From Haematobia irritans (taxonomy: Eukaryota; Arthropoda; Insecta; Diptera; Muscidae), in contig NC_134400.1 in assembly GCF_050003625.1 (NCBI RefSeq), positions 225,224,085 through 225,288,084 of the forward strand: DNA of 64,000 nt, written 5' to 3'. A program made the position numbers and the translations under genes. Below are positions 1 through 10,676 of the stretch, one piece after another; the stretch's first letter is position 1; every line of letters starts with the position of its first letter. The notes beneath the pieces are model-generated. The model was not told the origin of the DNA, did not search any database, and saw only the letters and a program-made list of their open reading frames with translations.

Positions 1-1348
1 CAGCAGGGTTAGCACGACGGCGTTCATCACGCTCGTCTGCGAGTCCCGCCGCTTCGGCTGGGAAGTTGGGCCTCACCTGGGCAATTCGACCAGCGGGTAT
101 GAAGCGAGCGGCTGCTGCGTTGATGATGTCCCGGAACTCCCTCTGGGCAACATGAACATGTGAGGGGGACGGGAGCTCACTGAAGCGGCGATCGGTGTAT
201 TCTCTGAAGCCTTCCCAGTTGGCTTTCTTTTGATTAATAAACGTCCGGCGTTCAGAGGTTATGAAATCGGAGGGTCGGTTGATGGTGAGAATTATGGGGA
301 GGTGGTCCGAACCCAATGAAATGACGGGTTGCCAGGAGACGTCATTTATCAGACCAGGCGATGCTAACGATAAGTCTGGCGAACTGCTGCAGTCACCCAT
401 AATTCTCGTGGGGGCCTCTTCGTTCACCGTGCAAAATGTGGAGTCGTCTATCTGCTCTGCCAAAGCTATGCCCCTCTGGTCATTACCCAGGAGAGAATGC
501 CAGAGTTCATGGTGGGCATTAAAATCTCCTAGAACCAATCGGTTATGCCCGCTCAACAACCACTCAATGTTTGGGCTATAACCAGGAGCACAGCTACCAA
601 CCGGCGGTATGTACACATTGTATAGCTCTATCTCGGCAGCCCCACACTTAACTGCTACCCCCATACATTCCATGTACGGGTCATTAGTGTCTAGCACAAG
701 CGTGATAGGTCTATACTGCACGGAACGGTGTAATATGAAAGCCAGGCCACCACCTCCATTTCTTGTGCGATCCTTCCGTAGGACATTGTACCCATCACAA
801 TGTCGTAGGCTGCAGGTGGGATTCAGCTTTGTTTCCTGGATCGCCGCGACCCTTATCCTTTTCCGATTCATAAAGTCTACGATCTCACTAATCTTACCAC
901 GGAGCCCGTTGCAATTAAATTGCAAAAATGATGCACTCTCCGGAACTGGTACAACAATATTCGGTGTAAGATGCTGCGGCGGAGAATATTGTTGTGCGGG
1001 AGAAGTCGGTGGGGTCACATAATCAGATGACCCACTGCTGCTGTCATTGGCACAGCATCCTGCCACGAAGTCAGTTTGACTATACTCCCGCAGCGATGTT
1101 AGGCCGGAGCAATTCCGGAAGTGCACCCATTCCATGCACCGGTTACACCTCACCGAAACCGAGCGATGGTGAATTCGATTTCGGCAGACGGCACAGTACC
1201 ATGGTCCGGGGTTTTCCTCTATCCCGGCTCGGACCAAAAGCAGGCGGAGAAGGCTCCCCGGGATGCACCTTCTCCAACACGAAAAAATGGACGAGACAAC
1301 ACGTACACTGAGGTGGCAGCCGCTGGCCGATGGCTGGTATCCATCGGG
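1..1348 (-). CDS. Non-LTR retrotransposon ORF2, 5' part (2A-like, PHD finger, endonuclease)
   Basis: An open frame of 449 codons runs right-to-left and leaves the window at base 1, so the reverse transcriptase is outside. It opens after an in-frame TGA at 1349-1351 with no ATG before the zinc finger. In order it shows: a leucine-rich stretch ending AGIEENPGP (1202-1228), a 2A-like peptide in which the usual Asp is Gly; a PHD/RING-like finger (CAVC, then CNRC, MEWVH, NC); a Ser/Pro linker; and an APE-type EEP endonuclease with NCNGL, QETK, YIPP, LGDFNAHH and SDHLPI. This order is known from the Jockey/CR1 group of LINEs. The endonuclease would nick target DNA to prime reverse transcription. 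No ORF1 is visible upstream, since stops follow at once, so the copy is probably 5'-truncated near 1385. The visible frame has no breaks. Confidence 0.9.
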
Positions 1349-1438
1349 TCAATCCGGTGCGTAGAACCCGCCGCCGTGGGATTGAGGGTCAATCTCTTTG
1401 TGTTATGTGGTTTCTTAGGAAACTAATGTGGGTAGTAT

Positions 1439-1752
1439 CCCTGCCAACATTTTTCGAATTTGGGGGCGCTTCAGAGAATCCCCACTACGTCGAAAACAGT
1501 CGTATACGATATCCAAAACTCCTCGGAAAAGCGCCGTCACTATTGAGAAGTTGTACCACGCCAAGTTACTACAAAAAAGTATCGCATGAGTGCAATTATT
1601 AGATTCCTTTTTTAATAAATTTACAGTGACGCCAATAAGAGCCCCTTCAAACAATCAGAAAAAGTGTATTTTTTTTGGATGTCGTATGCGATTGTTTTCG
1701 ACGTGGTGGGGATTCTCAGAAGCGCCGTCAAATTCAAAAAATGTTGACAGGG
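1439..1752. mobile_element. Fold-back MITE with ~80-bp inverted ends
   Basis: The sequence from CCCTGCCAACATTTTTCGAA (1439 on) recurs inverted at the right end (TTGACAGGG, ending 1752). The arms match over about 80 bp with scattered differences and include the shared block GCGCTTC-GAGAATCCCCAC-ACGTCGAAAACA. Between the arms lies about 150 bp of AT-rich spacer. No protein is encoded and I saw no clear target duplication. Long imperfect ends with a short core fit a non-autonomous DNA transposon; the superfamily is not assigned. Confidence 0.7.
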
Positions 1753-1865
1753 TTGTTGGTCAGATAGTGACCCGTGTCCTATGTAAGTATTTCAAAATAA
1801 TAATCTTCAATTGTGATCAAAATATACCATGGTTAGGTTCGGTTATGTGTAGACTATTCAGTCGA

Positions 1866-2062
1866 TTGTTATGCCACAAGTGGTGAAATTCTCTCTTATG
1901 CCCGATTCTATGTTTAGCTCAATGACAAGGAAACTCCTTTTTATAGCTGAGTGACTGTGAAACGACATAGCTTAGTTGTAATACACTCGGGAATGTTTAG
2001 TCGAAACTGGGGTTGAACCCAAGACCGTTTGTGTGCAAGGCGGGCATGCTAACGGTGGCTCT
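1866..2062 (-). repeat. tRNA-headed SINE, 5' part
   Basis: Read on the minus strand it begins with a tRNA-like head (GAGCCACCGTTAGCATGCCC as A-box region, then GGTTCAACCCC as B box). A body follows with TTTTTATAGCTGAGTGACTG and TTTAGCTCAATGACAAGG blocks. The same body and head occur at 62226-62576 (nearly complete) and as pieces at 4094-4165, 12258-12460 and 26416-26492. Not a functional tRNA: the cloverleaf is not preserved. The family is, to my recollection, a common muscoid-fly SINE. Confidence 0.75.
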
Positions 2063-2767
2063 TTGTACAAAAAAAAAATATAAGTATTGTGGCATAACTA
2101 TTTTTAGAAGACCCATTTTGATATTTGGTGAAATACCAAGAGTAAATAGCTTCTTATAAATTAGTTGTTAGATTTGTATATTTATCAATTCTCAATTCAT
2201 TTAAAAAATGCAAATGCCACAGATCACTTAGATGTACCAATCGCTACAAAATTCCCTACAGCCTATTTTCGTTTTCCCACTGATGCTGATGTACCAGCGT
2301 CTATCAGCCGGTGTTTTCATCATTGATCAACAGAATTGAGTTTTTTTGCTTTTGTTTGTCAACGTTTTATGTCTGTCCATAATCTCAATTGTGGACACAG
2401 ATCTCTTTATGATTTCACCTTGGTGGCATATAGTGAGCAAATAAGTGCTGCTTGGGTACCCCAAGCATCACAAAGAACAGTTGCAAACTCTTGTATGTTA
2501 CTTTTTCATACAAATCATACCTTATAATAATAACGATTGAATTTGTGTTTCGCATTATTCCTACATGGAATAGATCATATTCGTAGGTAGCCAAAAATTA
2601 CAATTTATTGAAATGGCATGAAAAGCAAAACAAGACAAATAGTTATTTGTATATAAACTCTGAGAAATTTTATTTATCGTACTTTTCTTGTACAAGTAGA
2701 TAGGTGAATATTTAAGGGCTGTAACTATTACTGGTTTTACTTAAATTATATTACTTAATCATACGTT
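2063..2767. other. No gene recognised
   Basis: AT-rich sequence downstream of the ringmaker polyadenylation site, with only short chance open frames. I see no repeat shared with the rest of the window and no convincing coding signal. Confidence 0.5.
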
Positions 2768-2773
2768 TTTATT
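2768..2773 (-). terminator. Polyadenylation signal of ringmaker
   Basis: AATAAA on the minus strand, 67 bases past the stop codon at 2840-2842. It is the first consensus signal downstream of the gene. Confidence 0.6.
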
Positions 2774-2839
2774 CACTTTGTTAATAAATTAATTTAAATT
2801 GAATGTAGAAATGATTATTCTTGCGTCTAAAGGGGGAAT

Positions 2840-3479
2840 CTAATTATTTTCGGGATAGGTGTCCTTATTCTGGTAGCCGGAAACATAACCGGAATCATCA
2901 ACGATATTCTTGCGTCCAGCTATACCTTTGCCTTTGCCGCTGGCATCGAAACGTTCTTTGTGAGATCCTGTGTATTTACTAGTGTCGGTTAAACGTTCAA
3001 CTGCAGAAGCCGCCTTGCCAGCCTATATGAAGGAGAAATTAGATTCGATTTGAATATGATTACCTCTTGAGTCATTAGGTGTAAACAATTTTACTTACGG
3101 ATACATGCATCACACCTGGAGCACCACAAGAAGCCATTTTATCTTTGATTTCTTTCAATTCAACCTTTTTGGTTTTAGCCAAATCTTCCAAGTATTTGTT
3201 GTAGTCACTGTAGGAAATCTTCATTGATTTGAATTTCTTGAAGTGGATTCCAGTGTCGGTGGTGGTGATTTTTTTGTCTATAACTTTTGCCTGTTTCATC
3301 CATTTATCACTTTGGGAGAGGGTTATCATTTTTCCATCGGATTTTGTGTCACCAAATTTAGAGAATGCCTTGAATTGATCTTGGAATGAAACCTTAGGCT
3401 CTTCCAATGCCATTTCAGCCATTTCTGCAACGGGGGGAGCTGGGGATGATGATGTTCCATTAGTTGCTTCGTCCGACAT
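2840..3479 (-). CDS. ringer: TPPP/p25-alpha family protein, ringmaker orthologue (two coding exons)
   Basis: Coding exons are 3479-3099 (127 codons) and 3022-2840 (60 codons plus TAG), joined phase 0 across a 76-bp intron (3098-3023) with GTAAGT donor and ATATAG acceptor. The 187-residue product matches the p25-alpha domain from about residue 30 to the end, including the C-terminal family signature [15 protein letters not shown] and [13 protein letters not shown] proteins bind and bundle microtubules; Drosophila ringmaker acts in axon extension (family knowledge). Length is close to the fly protein. ATG at 3479 lies in AAACATG, a good insect start context. It is four bases after a strong splice acceptor (TTTCGTTGTAG, ending 3484), so the leader is spliced. 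The first 25 residues are low-complexity Ser/Pro/Ala/Glu, as in other insect TPPPs. Intact. Confidence 0.93.
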
Positions 3480-3822
3480 GTTTCTACAACGAAATTGGAG
3501 GGAAGATGATTTTAATAAAATTATTGTTGTCATAATAAGTGTTAAAGGTTTATTATATAACGTGGGTGGTCCGATAAGAATCTAAAACAATGCCCGTCGT
3601 ACGATGTCAAGTTGCTATTTCATCAGGCTAAATACTTATCGCACCACCCATTTGGAAGACAGCAAACAAATATTTCTCCAACAAAATGATTAGTGAATAA
3701 AAACCAAAATCCAAAAATTATTCAGTTCCTAAGACAAGAAGAATTTTAATAATTTTGTTTGTCAGCATGATTGATTGATTTATTAATAACATTAAGATTG
3801 TATGCATGTTTAGACGACTTAC

Positions 3823-3877
3823 CTGTAGGCTGCAATCCGAGCAACCATACTATGCATATTTTGTAAATATATATATA
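3823..3877 (-). promoter_or_regulatory. Putative ringmaker promoter and non-coding first exon
   Basis: On the minus strand a TATATATATA run (3877-3864) is followed about 30 bases on by a short segment ending CAGCCTACAG at 3823, directly before a consensus GTAAGT donor (3822-3817). Splicing from this donor to the acceptor at 3484 removes a 339-bp intron and joins a leader of roughly 25 nt to the AAACATG start. Inferred from splice signals only; other promoters further upstream are possible. Confidence 0.5.
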
Positions 3878-6560
3878 GTGTCTCGATCACAGAAAAGTTT
3901 GACAAATTGCAATGGATTTTCTATTACGACCTGTATATGTATTACTAAGTTAGATGATAGTTTTATAAAACTCTAATAATTACGGTATTAAAATCGCCTG
4001 CAATTGGCACACAACTTAATTATAAGGATTTCAATAAGACCGCTTAATAAATGGGAGCAAAGAGTTAAATACGATCGATGATAGGTTGAAGAGTATGTGG
4101 TGAACTCCTCTCCCTGATTCCATATTTAGCTCAATAAAGAGGAACCACCTTTTATAGCCGCGTTTAAAATGATACAAACAGCTTGAGTGTTCTTTTGATA
4201 CTTTTTTACATATGACAATATTTGTCCTTATATTATACCACTGATTACAACTACACACACTATCCTTTATCTACTTTGTCACATTAAGATCCAAAGTAGA
4301 CCAATATCACACATGTGCGTTTATCAGCCTGTGGAATGTATTTAGTATGTATTTGGAAGTTGTTCTAATGACACATATTTGGAAATTGTTCTTTAGACGT
4401 ATTTGCAAAAATGTCCTCCCAACGATGTTATTTTTTTTGTTCTTTCTTTAAGTTCATTTAGCACAGGAACTTTATTATATTTGTTGCCAACGAGCCTCTA
4501 AATAACCGATAGGCGCTGAGGCCAAATTAATATATGAATACATGAATTTTATAACGTTTTACGTTAGAATAAATAAATAAAAATAAAAAACGATTTTTTA
4601 TAATTCGTTTTTCATATTTTTTTACTTCATTCAATTTTTAGTATACAACTACTTTTCTTGCTTCAAATAGGTTAAAGACCGAATAAGACTTAATAAAATT
4701 GTACAAATTATTTAAATTTTATCGAAAAAAATGAGGTCAGTCGTTTCAGACAAGCGCTAAAATCCATTAAGAATCATAAAAAAATGATAAAAAAAAAATA
4801 TTTATTTGGCAAAATATCACAATTTTTTTTTTAATTCGCATCCCCAAAACCTTAAGAAGTGATGCAAATTCAGAGCAACGGAATCCGCCCATGTTAAATT
4901 CATCGCTTCTGCGTCAATTTTTCACCACTTATGGATCCAAAAGAAAATGTTCACTACTTTTTGGCGACGCTTTTATTGCTGGGAATTATTATTATTATTA
5001 CTTTTGTTAGATTATGTTATCTCAAATATATTTATTTTGAACAAGCCGAGTCCGAAAGGGGATGGTATCATTAAGGAAATTAGAGTGCTCATCAACCGAT
5101 TAAATGCATTTATTACTGAAAACTAATCTGAAAATCTGCGCTCAAAAATGCATGAGCGGTTTTCCACAATCGAAAATTATAGTCTTGGAAGTTGAAAATA
5201 ATCCGTTTCACCACATATAAATGATATACCGGAAGGTTTGTGAGTTGTTTTATTGCTGTTGGGGTCTGTTTTTATTCAATATGCTGGATATATTAAAGTA
5301 GGCAAGCAAATTCGAGCTAAACGTATCGCGCTTAACAAATGGTTCGATTTGGTAAATTAAAAAAATAATCATAATAAAAAATGTCCTCATTGCTTCCAGC
5401 TTGAAATATAAGTAATTTTCGGCTAACTACAGACTTTTTAGCAGTAAATTAGGTATTACTAAATTGTAACTGTGTTGTTGGAAAACAGCGGTAGGTGTTT
5501 ACTATTTTAGCAAAGGTTTTTTTCTATAAGTGAAGAGCGTATATACATTCAGAGGTACAATATAAGCATTTTATTTTAGATTTAACCAGCATTTATTCAT
5601 TATAGACTATTAATTAATGCGTGTATTTCATATATTTGTACTATTTGACCATCGCGATCTATGTTGTATAAGTACTTCGGAAACAGTTCGTTTTATATTC
5701 ACTTTGCCCTTCAGATTTATATGGAACACTTTAATAAGAGGACATTACTCATTTTCTTATTAAAAATGGTTTAAAACTTTTCTAAAGACACGATTTAAAT
5801 AACGATATGTAAAACACTACTCATAAAAATGTAATATCCAGATCATTTAGCCTCACTTTACCTCTCTACGAACGCTATTTGATATGGGCAATTGTTTAAA
5901 TGTCTTATGCTCAAATTATTTACTTTTTTCCCATACAAATCGGTTTGTTAGAATTTATAGATATTGGCAAAGTTTTGATCGATCGACGCTTCAGAAGATT
6001 TTAAAATATTCGAATGACAAACATTAGCCGGATTGTTTATTTCGTTAAGATGATGATATCATGACCAAAATGAAACTAAAACACATACACACATGACAAG
6101 CATGTATATCGCTATCCATATCACACCGGAGTGATAATAATTTTATATTTCTTTTTTGTATTTTTTTCTTTTAACAATGGAATCAAATAATGCCAAAACA
6201 ACAAAAACAAATTCTTATCATTCGGAGTGAGGGGAAAATGCGGGTTCTTTCCTAATATTGGTGGGAATAAATATTCTATGTATAGAATAGACTATGTCAT
6301 TAGAAAATCCCATAATTAAAAAAAAAAATATATATAACTCAAAACCTTAATAAAGAATAAGCTGCAGTTCCAGGCGGTAATATTCAAGTCTAATAAAAAC
6401 CAATTTCAAAAAGATTAATAAACATAGATGAATGAAACATTTTTGCAATTCTATGTTACATTTTAATATGTAAATAATTTTGTTGCAATATTATTGGGGA
6501 AGGGTACAAGGGCTCTTATGGCATCAGTCAGTATTCAATTTTGATGAATTTGGAGAGTGT
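3878..6560. other. Gene-free AT-rich stretch with small repeat fragments
   Basis: No coding signal. It holds a SINE-body piece on the minus strand at 4094-4165 (TGGTGAACTCCTCTCCCTGA to TTTTATAGCCGCG), a possible SINE scrap near 5041-5075 (AGCCGAGTCCGAAAGGGG), and a short element at about 5425-5545 belonging to the GCTGTTTTAGCAAAC family (ends TTTTTTTCTATAAGTG). The rest is unremarkable poly-A/T-rich sequence. Confidence 0.5.
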
Positions 6561-6685
6561 ATTGTATACACCCAAAGAGATTTGTTAGTAGAAACAGCGG
6601 AAAAGTCTGCTAAAACAGTAAAAAGTCTGCTGAAATTTGTAAACCACTCATTGTTTGCTGAAATAGCAAACATTGTCTGCTAGTT
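6560..6685. repeat. GCTGTTTTAGCAAAC-motif short repeat
   Basis: Contains CAAAGAGATTTGTTAGTAGA followed by alternating direct and inverted versions of GTCTGCTAAAACAG, GTCTGCTGAAATTT and TTTGCTGAAATAGCAAAC. The same vocabulary recurs near 5425, 8195, 8480, 27690, 61575 and 63690. Non-coding. Confidence 0.6.
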
Positions 6686-6866
6686 TTTTTTTTGCTCGAT
6701 TACACTAAAAAATGTTTTAGTTTGACTGGAACAAATAAAAATGTCAATTTAGGGGCTATCGTAACACAATATTTTGTGAATAGTATTTGCCCAAAAATCT
6801 GAATATTTATCAAATTGAGGCATAACAGTAAACAAAATTTTTGCTGATCGCATTTAGGAGCTTGTA

Positions 6867-8086
6867 ACAGGTTGGCTGATAAGTCCCAACGATTATAATG
6901 ACCTTCCAATTTTTTGATACCATTTTGGTGGTACTCCTTCGGTTTTGCCTCAAAATAGGCCTCAGTTTCGGCGATCACCTCTTCATTGCAACCAAATGTT
7001 TTCCCTGCGAGCATCCTTTTGAGGTCTGAGAACAAGAAAAAGTCGCTGGGGGCCAGATCTGGAGAATACGGTGGGTTGGGAAGCAATTCGAAGCCCAATT
7101 CATGAATTTTTGCCATCGTTCTCAATGACTTGTGGCACGGTGCGTTGTCTTGGTGGAACAACACTTTTTTTCTCTTCATATGGGGCCGTTTTGCCGCGAT
7201 TTCGAGCTTCAAACGCTCCAATAACGCCATATAATAGTCACTGTTGATGGTTTTTCCCTTCTCAAGATAATCGATAAAAATTATTCCATGCGCATCCCAA
7301 AAAACAGAGGCCATTACTTTGCCAGCGGACTTTTGAGTCTTTCCACGCTTCGGAGACGGTTCACTGGTCGCTGTCCACTCAGCCGACTGTCGATTGGACT
7401 CAGGATAGACTAGTGATGGAGCCATGTTTCATCCATTGTAACATATCGCGGAAAAACTCGGGTGTATTACGAGTTAACAGCTGCAAACACCGCTCAGAAT
7501 CATCAACACGTTGTTGTTTTTGGTCAAATGTGAGCTCGCGCGGCACCCATTTTGCACAGACCTTCCGCATATCCAAATATTGATGAATGATATGACCAAC
7601 ACGTTCCCTTGATATCTTTAAGGCCTCTGCTATCTCGATCAATTTCATTTTACGGTCATTCAAAAACATTTTGTGGATTTTTTTTTTTGATGTTTTCGTC
7701 GGTAACCACCTCTTTCGGGCGTCCACTGCATTCACCGTCCTCCGTGCTCATTTCACCACGCTTGAATTTTGCATACCAATCGATTATTGTTGATTTCCCT
7801 GGGGCAGAGCCCGGAAACTCATTATTAAGACAATTTTTGCTTCCACCGTATTTTTTCCCTTCAGTAAACAGTATTTTATCAAAACACGAAATTCCTTTTT
7901 TCCATTTTTTTTTCACAATAACTAAAGTTGCTTCACAAAAGACGCTCTATCTCACAAACTAATTGACTTACAAACGTCAAATTTTGACACGAATCTATTG
8001 AAGGTTGGTACTATATAAAAATAATATGCATTTAATACTAGCGACGCCATCTATGTGTCAGACCGGGGACTTATCAGCCAACCTGT
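6867..8086 (-). mobile_element. Mariner (irritans-type) copy a, defective
   Basis: Ends are ACAGGTTGGCTGATAAGTCC and its inverse, flanked by TA duplications (6865-6866, 8087-8088). Compared with the copy at 16961, about 80 bp of the transposase 3' end and UTR is missing: the left terminal repeat jumps directly to the AACGATTATAATG segment. An extra base in a T-run near 7680 and a second shift near 7420 break the frame. Inserted in AT-rich non-genic DNA. Confidence 0.9.
6903..7916 (-). pseudogene. Mariner transposase, frameshifted
   Basis: Fragments in three frames give, in order: an N-terminal part (7916-7656; KKYGGSKNCLNNEFPGSAPG and STIIDWYAKFKRGE); a second helix-turn-helix part with WVPRELTFDQ (7735-7400); and a catalytic part with HQDNAPCHKSL and YSPDLAPSDFFLFSDL (7425 down). 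These are the mariner HTH domains and the D,D34D catalytic core. The first catalytic block (MDETWLHHY in other copies) falls at the shift near 7425. The C-terminus is replaced by read-through into flanking DNA. It cannot make a working transposase. Confidence 0.88.
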
Positions 8087-9134
8087 TAGGTATATTACAG
8101 TACCAAAAACTACTTTTGGTTTTTAAATATACTTTGGGGAAAAATTATAACCGCAAAAATTTTATAATTTGTTGTTCGTTAGACCCTGAACAACAAAAAG
8201 ATAACCGCAGACATCGACTGCTATTTTTAGCAGACTTTTTTCTATGAGTGAAAGAATATTTTAAAGCTGGAATATGCAAAAACTGTTTTGATTCATGAGA
8301 ATATGTGACAACCTCCTTTTAGAGGAAGATAACTGTAAATTAAACGTGCAAAAATATATATGAAAAAAATTATGGATGGAAACCACCGAAATATTTAATT
8401 ATTTGCTGGACAACGTATTATGAACACAGTTGTCTGCTTTGGGAGTCACAATCTTTATATCTTGCCTTGGAGAACACACAAATGTCGCTGCTCTTCTATT
8501 TTCAGCAAACTCTTTGCAATTTCAGCAGACGTTCCATTTGTACTCACTAAAAGAAACTCTTGTTGTGTTAGTTCTATATTTGATTCGGTTAGATATGAAT
8601 GTTGCTATATAAAGGAAACTCGATTGCATAAATTCACTAAAATAATAGTAATAATAATAAAGACATTTTTTTGCGTCCTATCTGGGTTTAAATCTAGGAT
8701 TAGGAAACAGATATCATTTATCGAATTTTCATTTTCTTTTCGCGCTATTCACGTACAAAAATGTCAATTTAAAAATCCAAATTTATTTATTTTTGGAAAT
8801 AAATACAAAAGAATTCGGTGAAAAATTACAATATTTTATTACAAAAATTTACAATATTTTAGGAGTGTACGTGTATCATGGATACTGGTAGTAGAGTTTA
8901 TGATTCGTAGATTTCCAGGAAGGCAAAAAACCAAATCATAACGGCTACTTCAAAGTAAAAAATGTTTTCTTAGTTCCAAAAAAAAAACTTTAAACCAAAG
9001 ATGTTATGTTCTCAAAAGAAGTCTTAGCCTATATTTGAAGTGTTTTTATCTTAAATCTAGAGATATAATATTTCTCACATAATATATCAAGGTCGATTTC
9101 TTTGAAATGTGTTTCTTTGCATAGAAAATTTGAC
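8087..9134. other. No gene; scraps of the GCTGTTTTAGCAAAC repeat
   Basis: Holds CGACTGCTATTTTTAGCAGA ending TTCTATGAGTG at 8212-8247, and TTCAGCAAACTC...TTTCAGCAGACG at about 8500-8532. Otherwise AT-rich, with no recognisable protein. Confidence 0.5.
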
Positions 9135-9210
9135 ATCGTTGGCTGATAAGTCCCCGGTCTGACACATAGATGGCGTTGCTAGTATTAAATGCATATTATT
9201 TTTATATATT

Positions 9211-9729
9211 ACACTGAAAAACAGTGAACCCACCAGGAAGAAAACTTTTGGTTAATTTTAGAAAATTTTTAATATTTTTAGAAATTTTTAACTAAACAGT
9301 ATTACAAACGCTGGCATCACGCCGATATCACAAAAATAAGTAAATATTTTTCGACAAATTCAAGAAAATTTATTAGACATAAATAATTTTTTTCACTTGT
9401 TAAAGAAAATTTTGTAGTTTGGAGGAAAAAATTGGAGTTCAAAATTGCAAGAATCGCTTTAGTGACATATGAAGTTCATGATGGACGTGTTTGTAATAAA
9501 ATTTACAAATTTGAAGAAATAATGAACTATTTTGTGAGAAATACGAATTTAGGAAATCTTTATGCTCATTTTTTGTATAATTTTTTCCCGATTTTTAGTT
9601 CATTTAACTAACATACGCAAAAAATTATTAAAGTAAATGAAACTTTCTCTAAACACAATAATTCTATGAACTAATATAAAGTTAAATTGGCTTTAGAGAA
9701 AAAGGGAGTTCACTTTTTTTGAGTGTACC
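9211..9729. mobile_element. Nested MITE with CACTGAAAAA ends
   Basis: Starts CACTGAAAAACAGTGAACCC and ends with the inverse of CACTCAAAAAAAGTGAACTC, splitting mariner copy b at a TA-rich site. The interior is AT-rich with CATCACGCCGATATC and AACTATTTTGTGAGAA blocks and no coding capacity. Relatives with AAAATGAACT and TTTTAGTTCA blocks lie near 22328, 27930, 30340, 38627, 39400, 51255, 51993 and 59210, making this one of the commonest families here. Confidence 0.75.
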
Positions 9730-9828
9730 AACCTTCAAATGATTCGTGTCAAAATTTGACGTCTGTAAGTCCATTAGTTTGTGAGATAGAGCGTCTTTTG
9801 TGAAGCAACTTTTGTTATTGTGAAAAAA

Positions 9829-10560
9829 ATGGAAAAAAAGGAATTTCGTGTTTTGATAAAATACTGTTTTCTGAAGGGAAAAAATACGGTGGAAGCAAAA
9901 ACTTGGCTTGATAATGAGTTTCCGGGGAACGAAAGAGGGGTTACCGACGAAAACATCAAAAAAATCCACAAAATGATTTTGAGTGACCGTAAAATGAAGT
10001 TGATCGAGATAGCAGAGGCCTTAAAGATATCAAAAGAACGTGTTGGTCATATCATTCATCAATATTTGGATATGCGGAAGCTCTGTGCAAAATGGGTGCC
10101 GTGCGAGCTCACATTTGACCAATAACAACAACGTGTTGATGATTCTGAGCGTTGTTTGCAGCTGTTAACTCGTAATACACCCGAGTTTTTCCGTCGATAT
10201 GTGACAATGGATGAAACATGGCTCCATCACTACACTCCTGAGTCCAATCTTGAGAAGGGAAAAAGCATCAACAGTGACTATTACATGGCGTTATTGGAGC
10301 GTTTGAAGGTCGAAATCGCGGCAAAACGGTCCCATATGGAGAAGAAAATAGTGTTGTTCCACCAAGAAAACGCACCGTGCCGCAAGTAATTGAGAGCGAT
10401 TGCAAAAATTCATGAATTGGGCTTCGAATTGCTTCCCCAGATCTGGCCCCAGCGACTTTTTCTTATTCTCAGACCTCAAAAGGATGCTCGCAGGGAAAAA
10501 AATTTGGCCGCAATGAAAAGGTGATCGCCGAAACTGAGGCATATTTTGAAGCAAAACCGA
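9829..10560 (+). pseudogene. Mariner transposase, two internal deletions and stops
   Basis: Begins MEKKEFRVLIKYCFLKGKNT at 9829. The segment between NEFPG and GVTDENIKK is deleted (roughly 35 residues, including the RSGRPK linker). A TAA follows at 10123-10125 inside the FDQKQQ block. MDETWLHHYTPESN is retained, then about 45 residues are lost before EKGKSINSDYYM. A second stop lies at 10387-10389 after APCRK. Remains of the SDLKRM and C-terminal segments continue to about 10560. Confidence 0.88.
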
Positions 10561-10676
10561 AGGTGTACTACTACGTTGTATCGCTCTTGAAGGGAACTAT
10601 GTTGAATAATAAAAACGAATTTTGACAAAAAAATGTGCTTTTCTTTGTTAGACCGGGGACTTATCAGCCAACCTGT

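Larger units (their letters stand above)
9135..10676 (+). mobile_element. Mariner copy b, interrupted by a nested MITE
   Basis: Left end (GTTGGCTGATAAGTCCCCGG, about 9138) is slightly degenerate. Right end at 10676 is intact and followed by TA. The 5' UTR is split at 9211-9729 by another element, after which mariner sequence resumes (ACCAACCTTCAAATGATTCG). Outside the insertion it aligns with the other copies. Confidence 0.9.

Noticed and set aside
261..1022. Plus-strand open frames over the left edge
   Set aside because: They are the antisense of a continuous minus-strand LINE ORF2 with clear endonuclease motifs.
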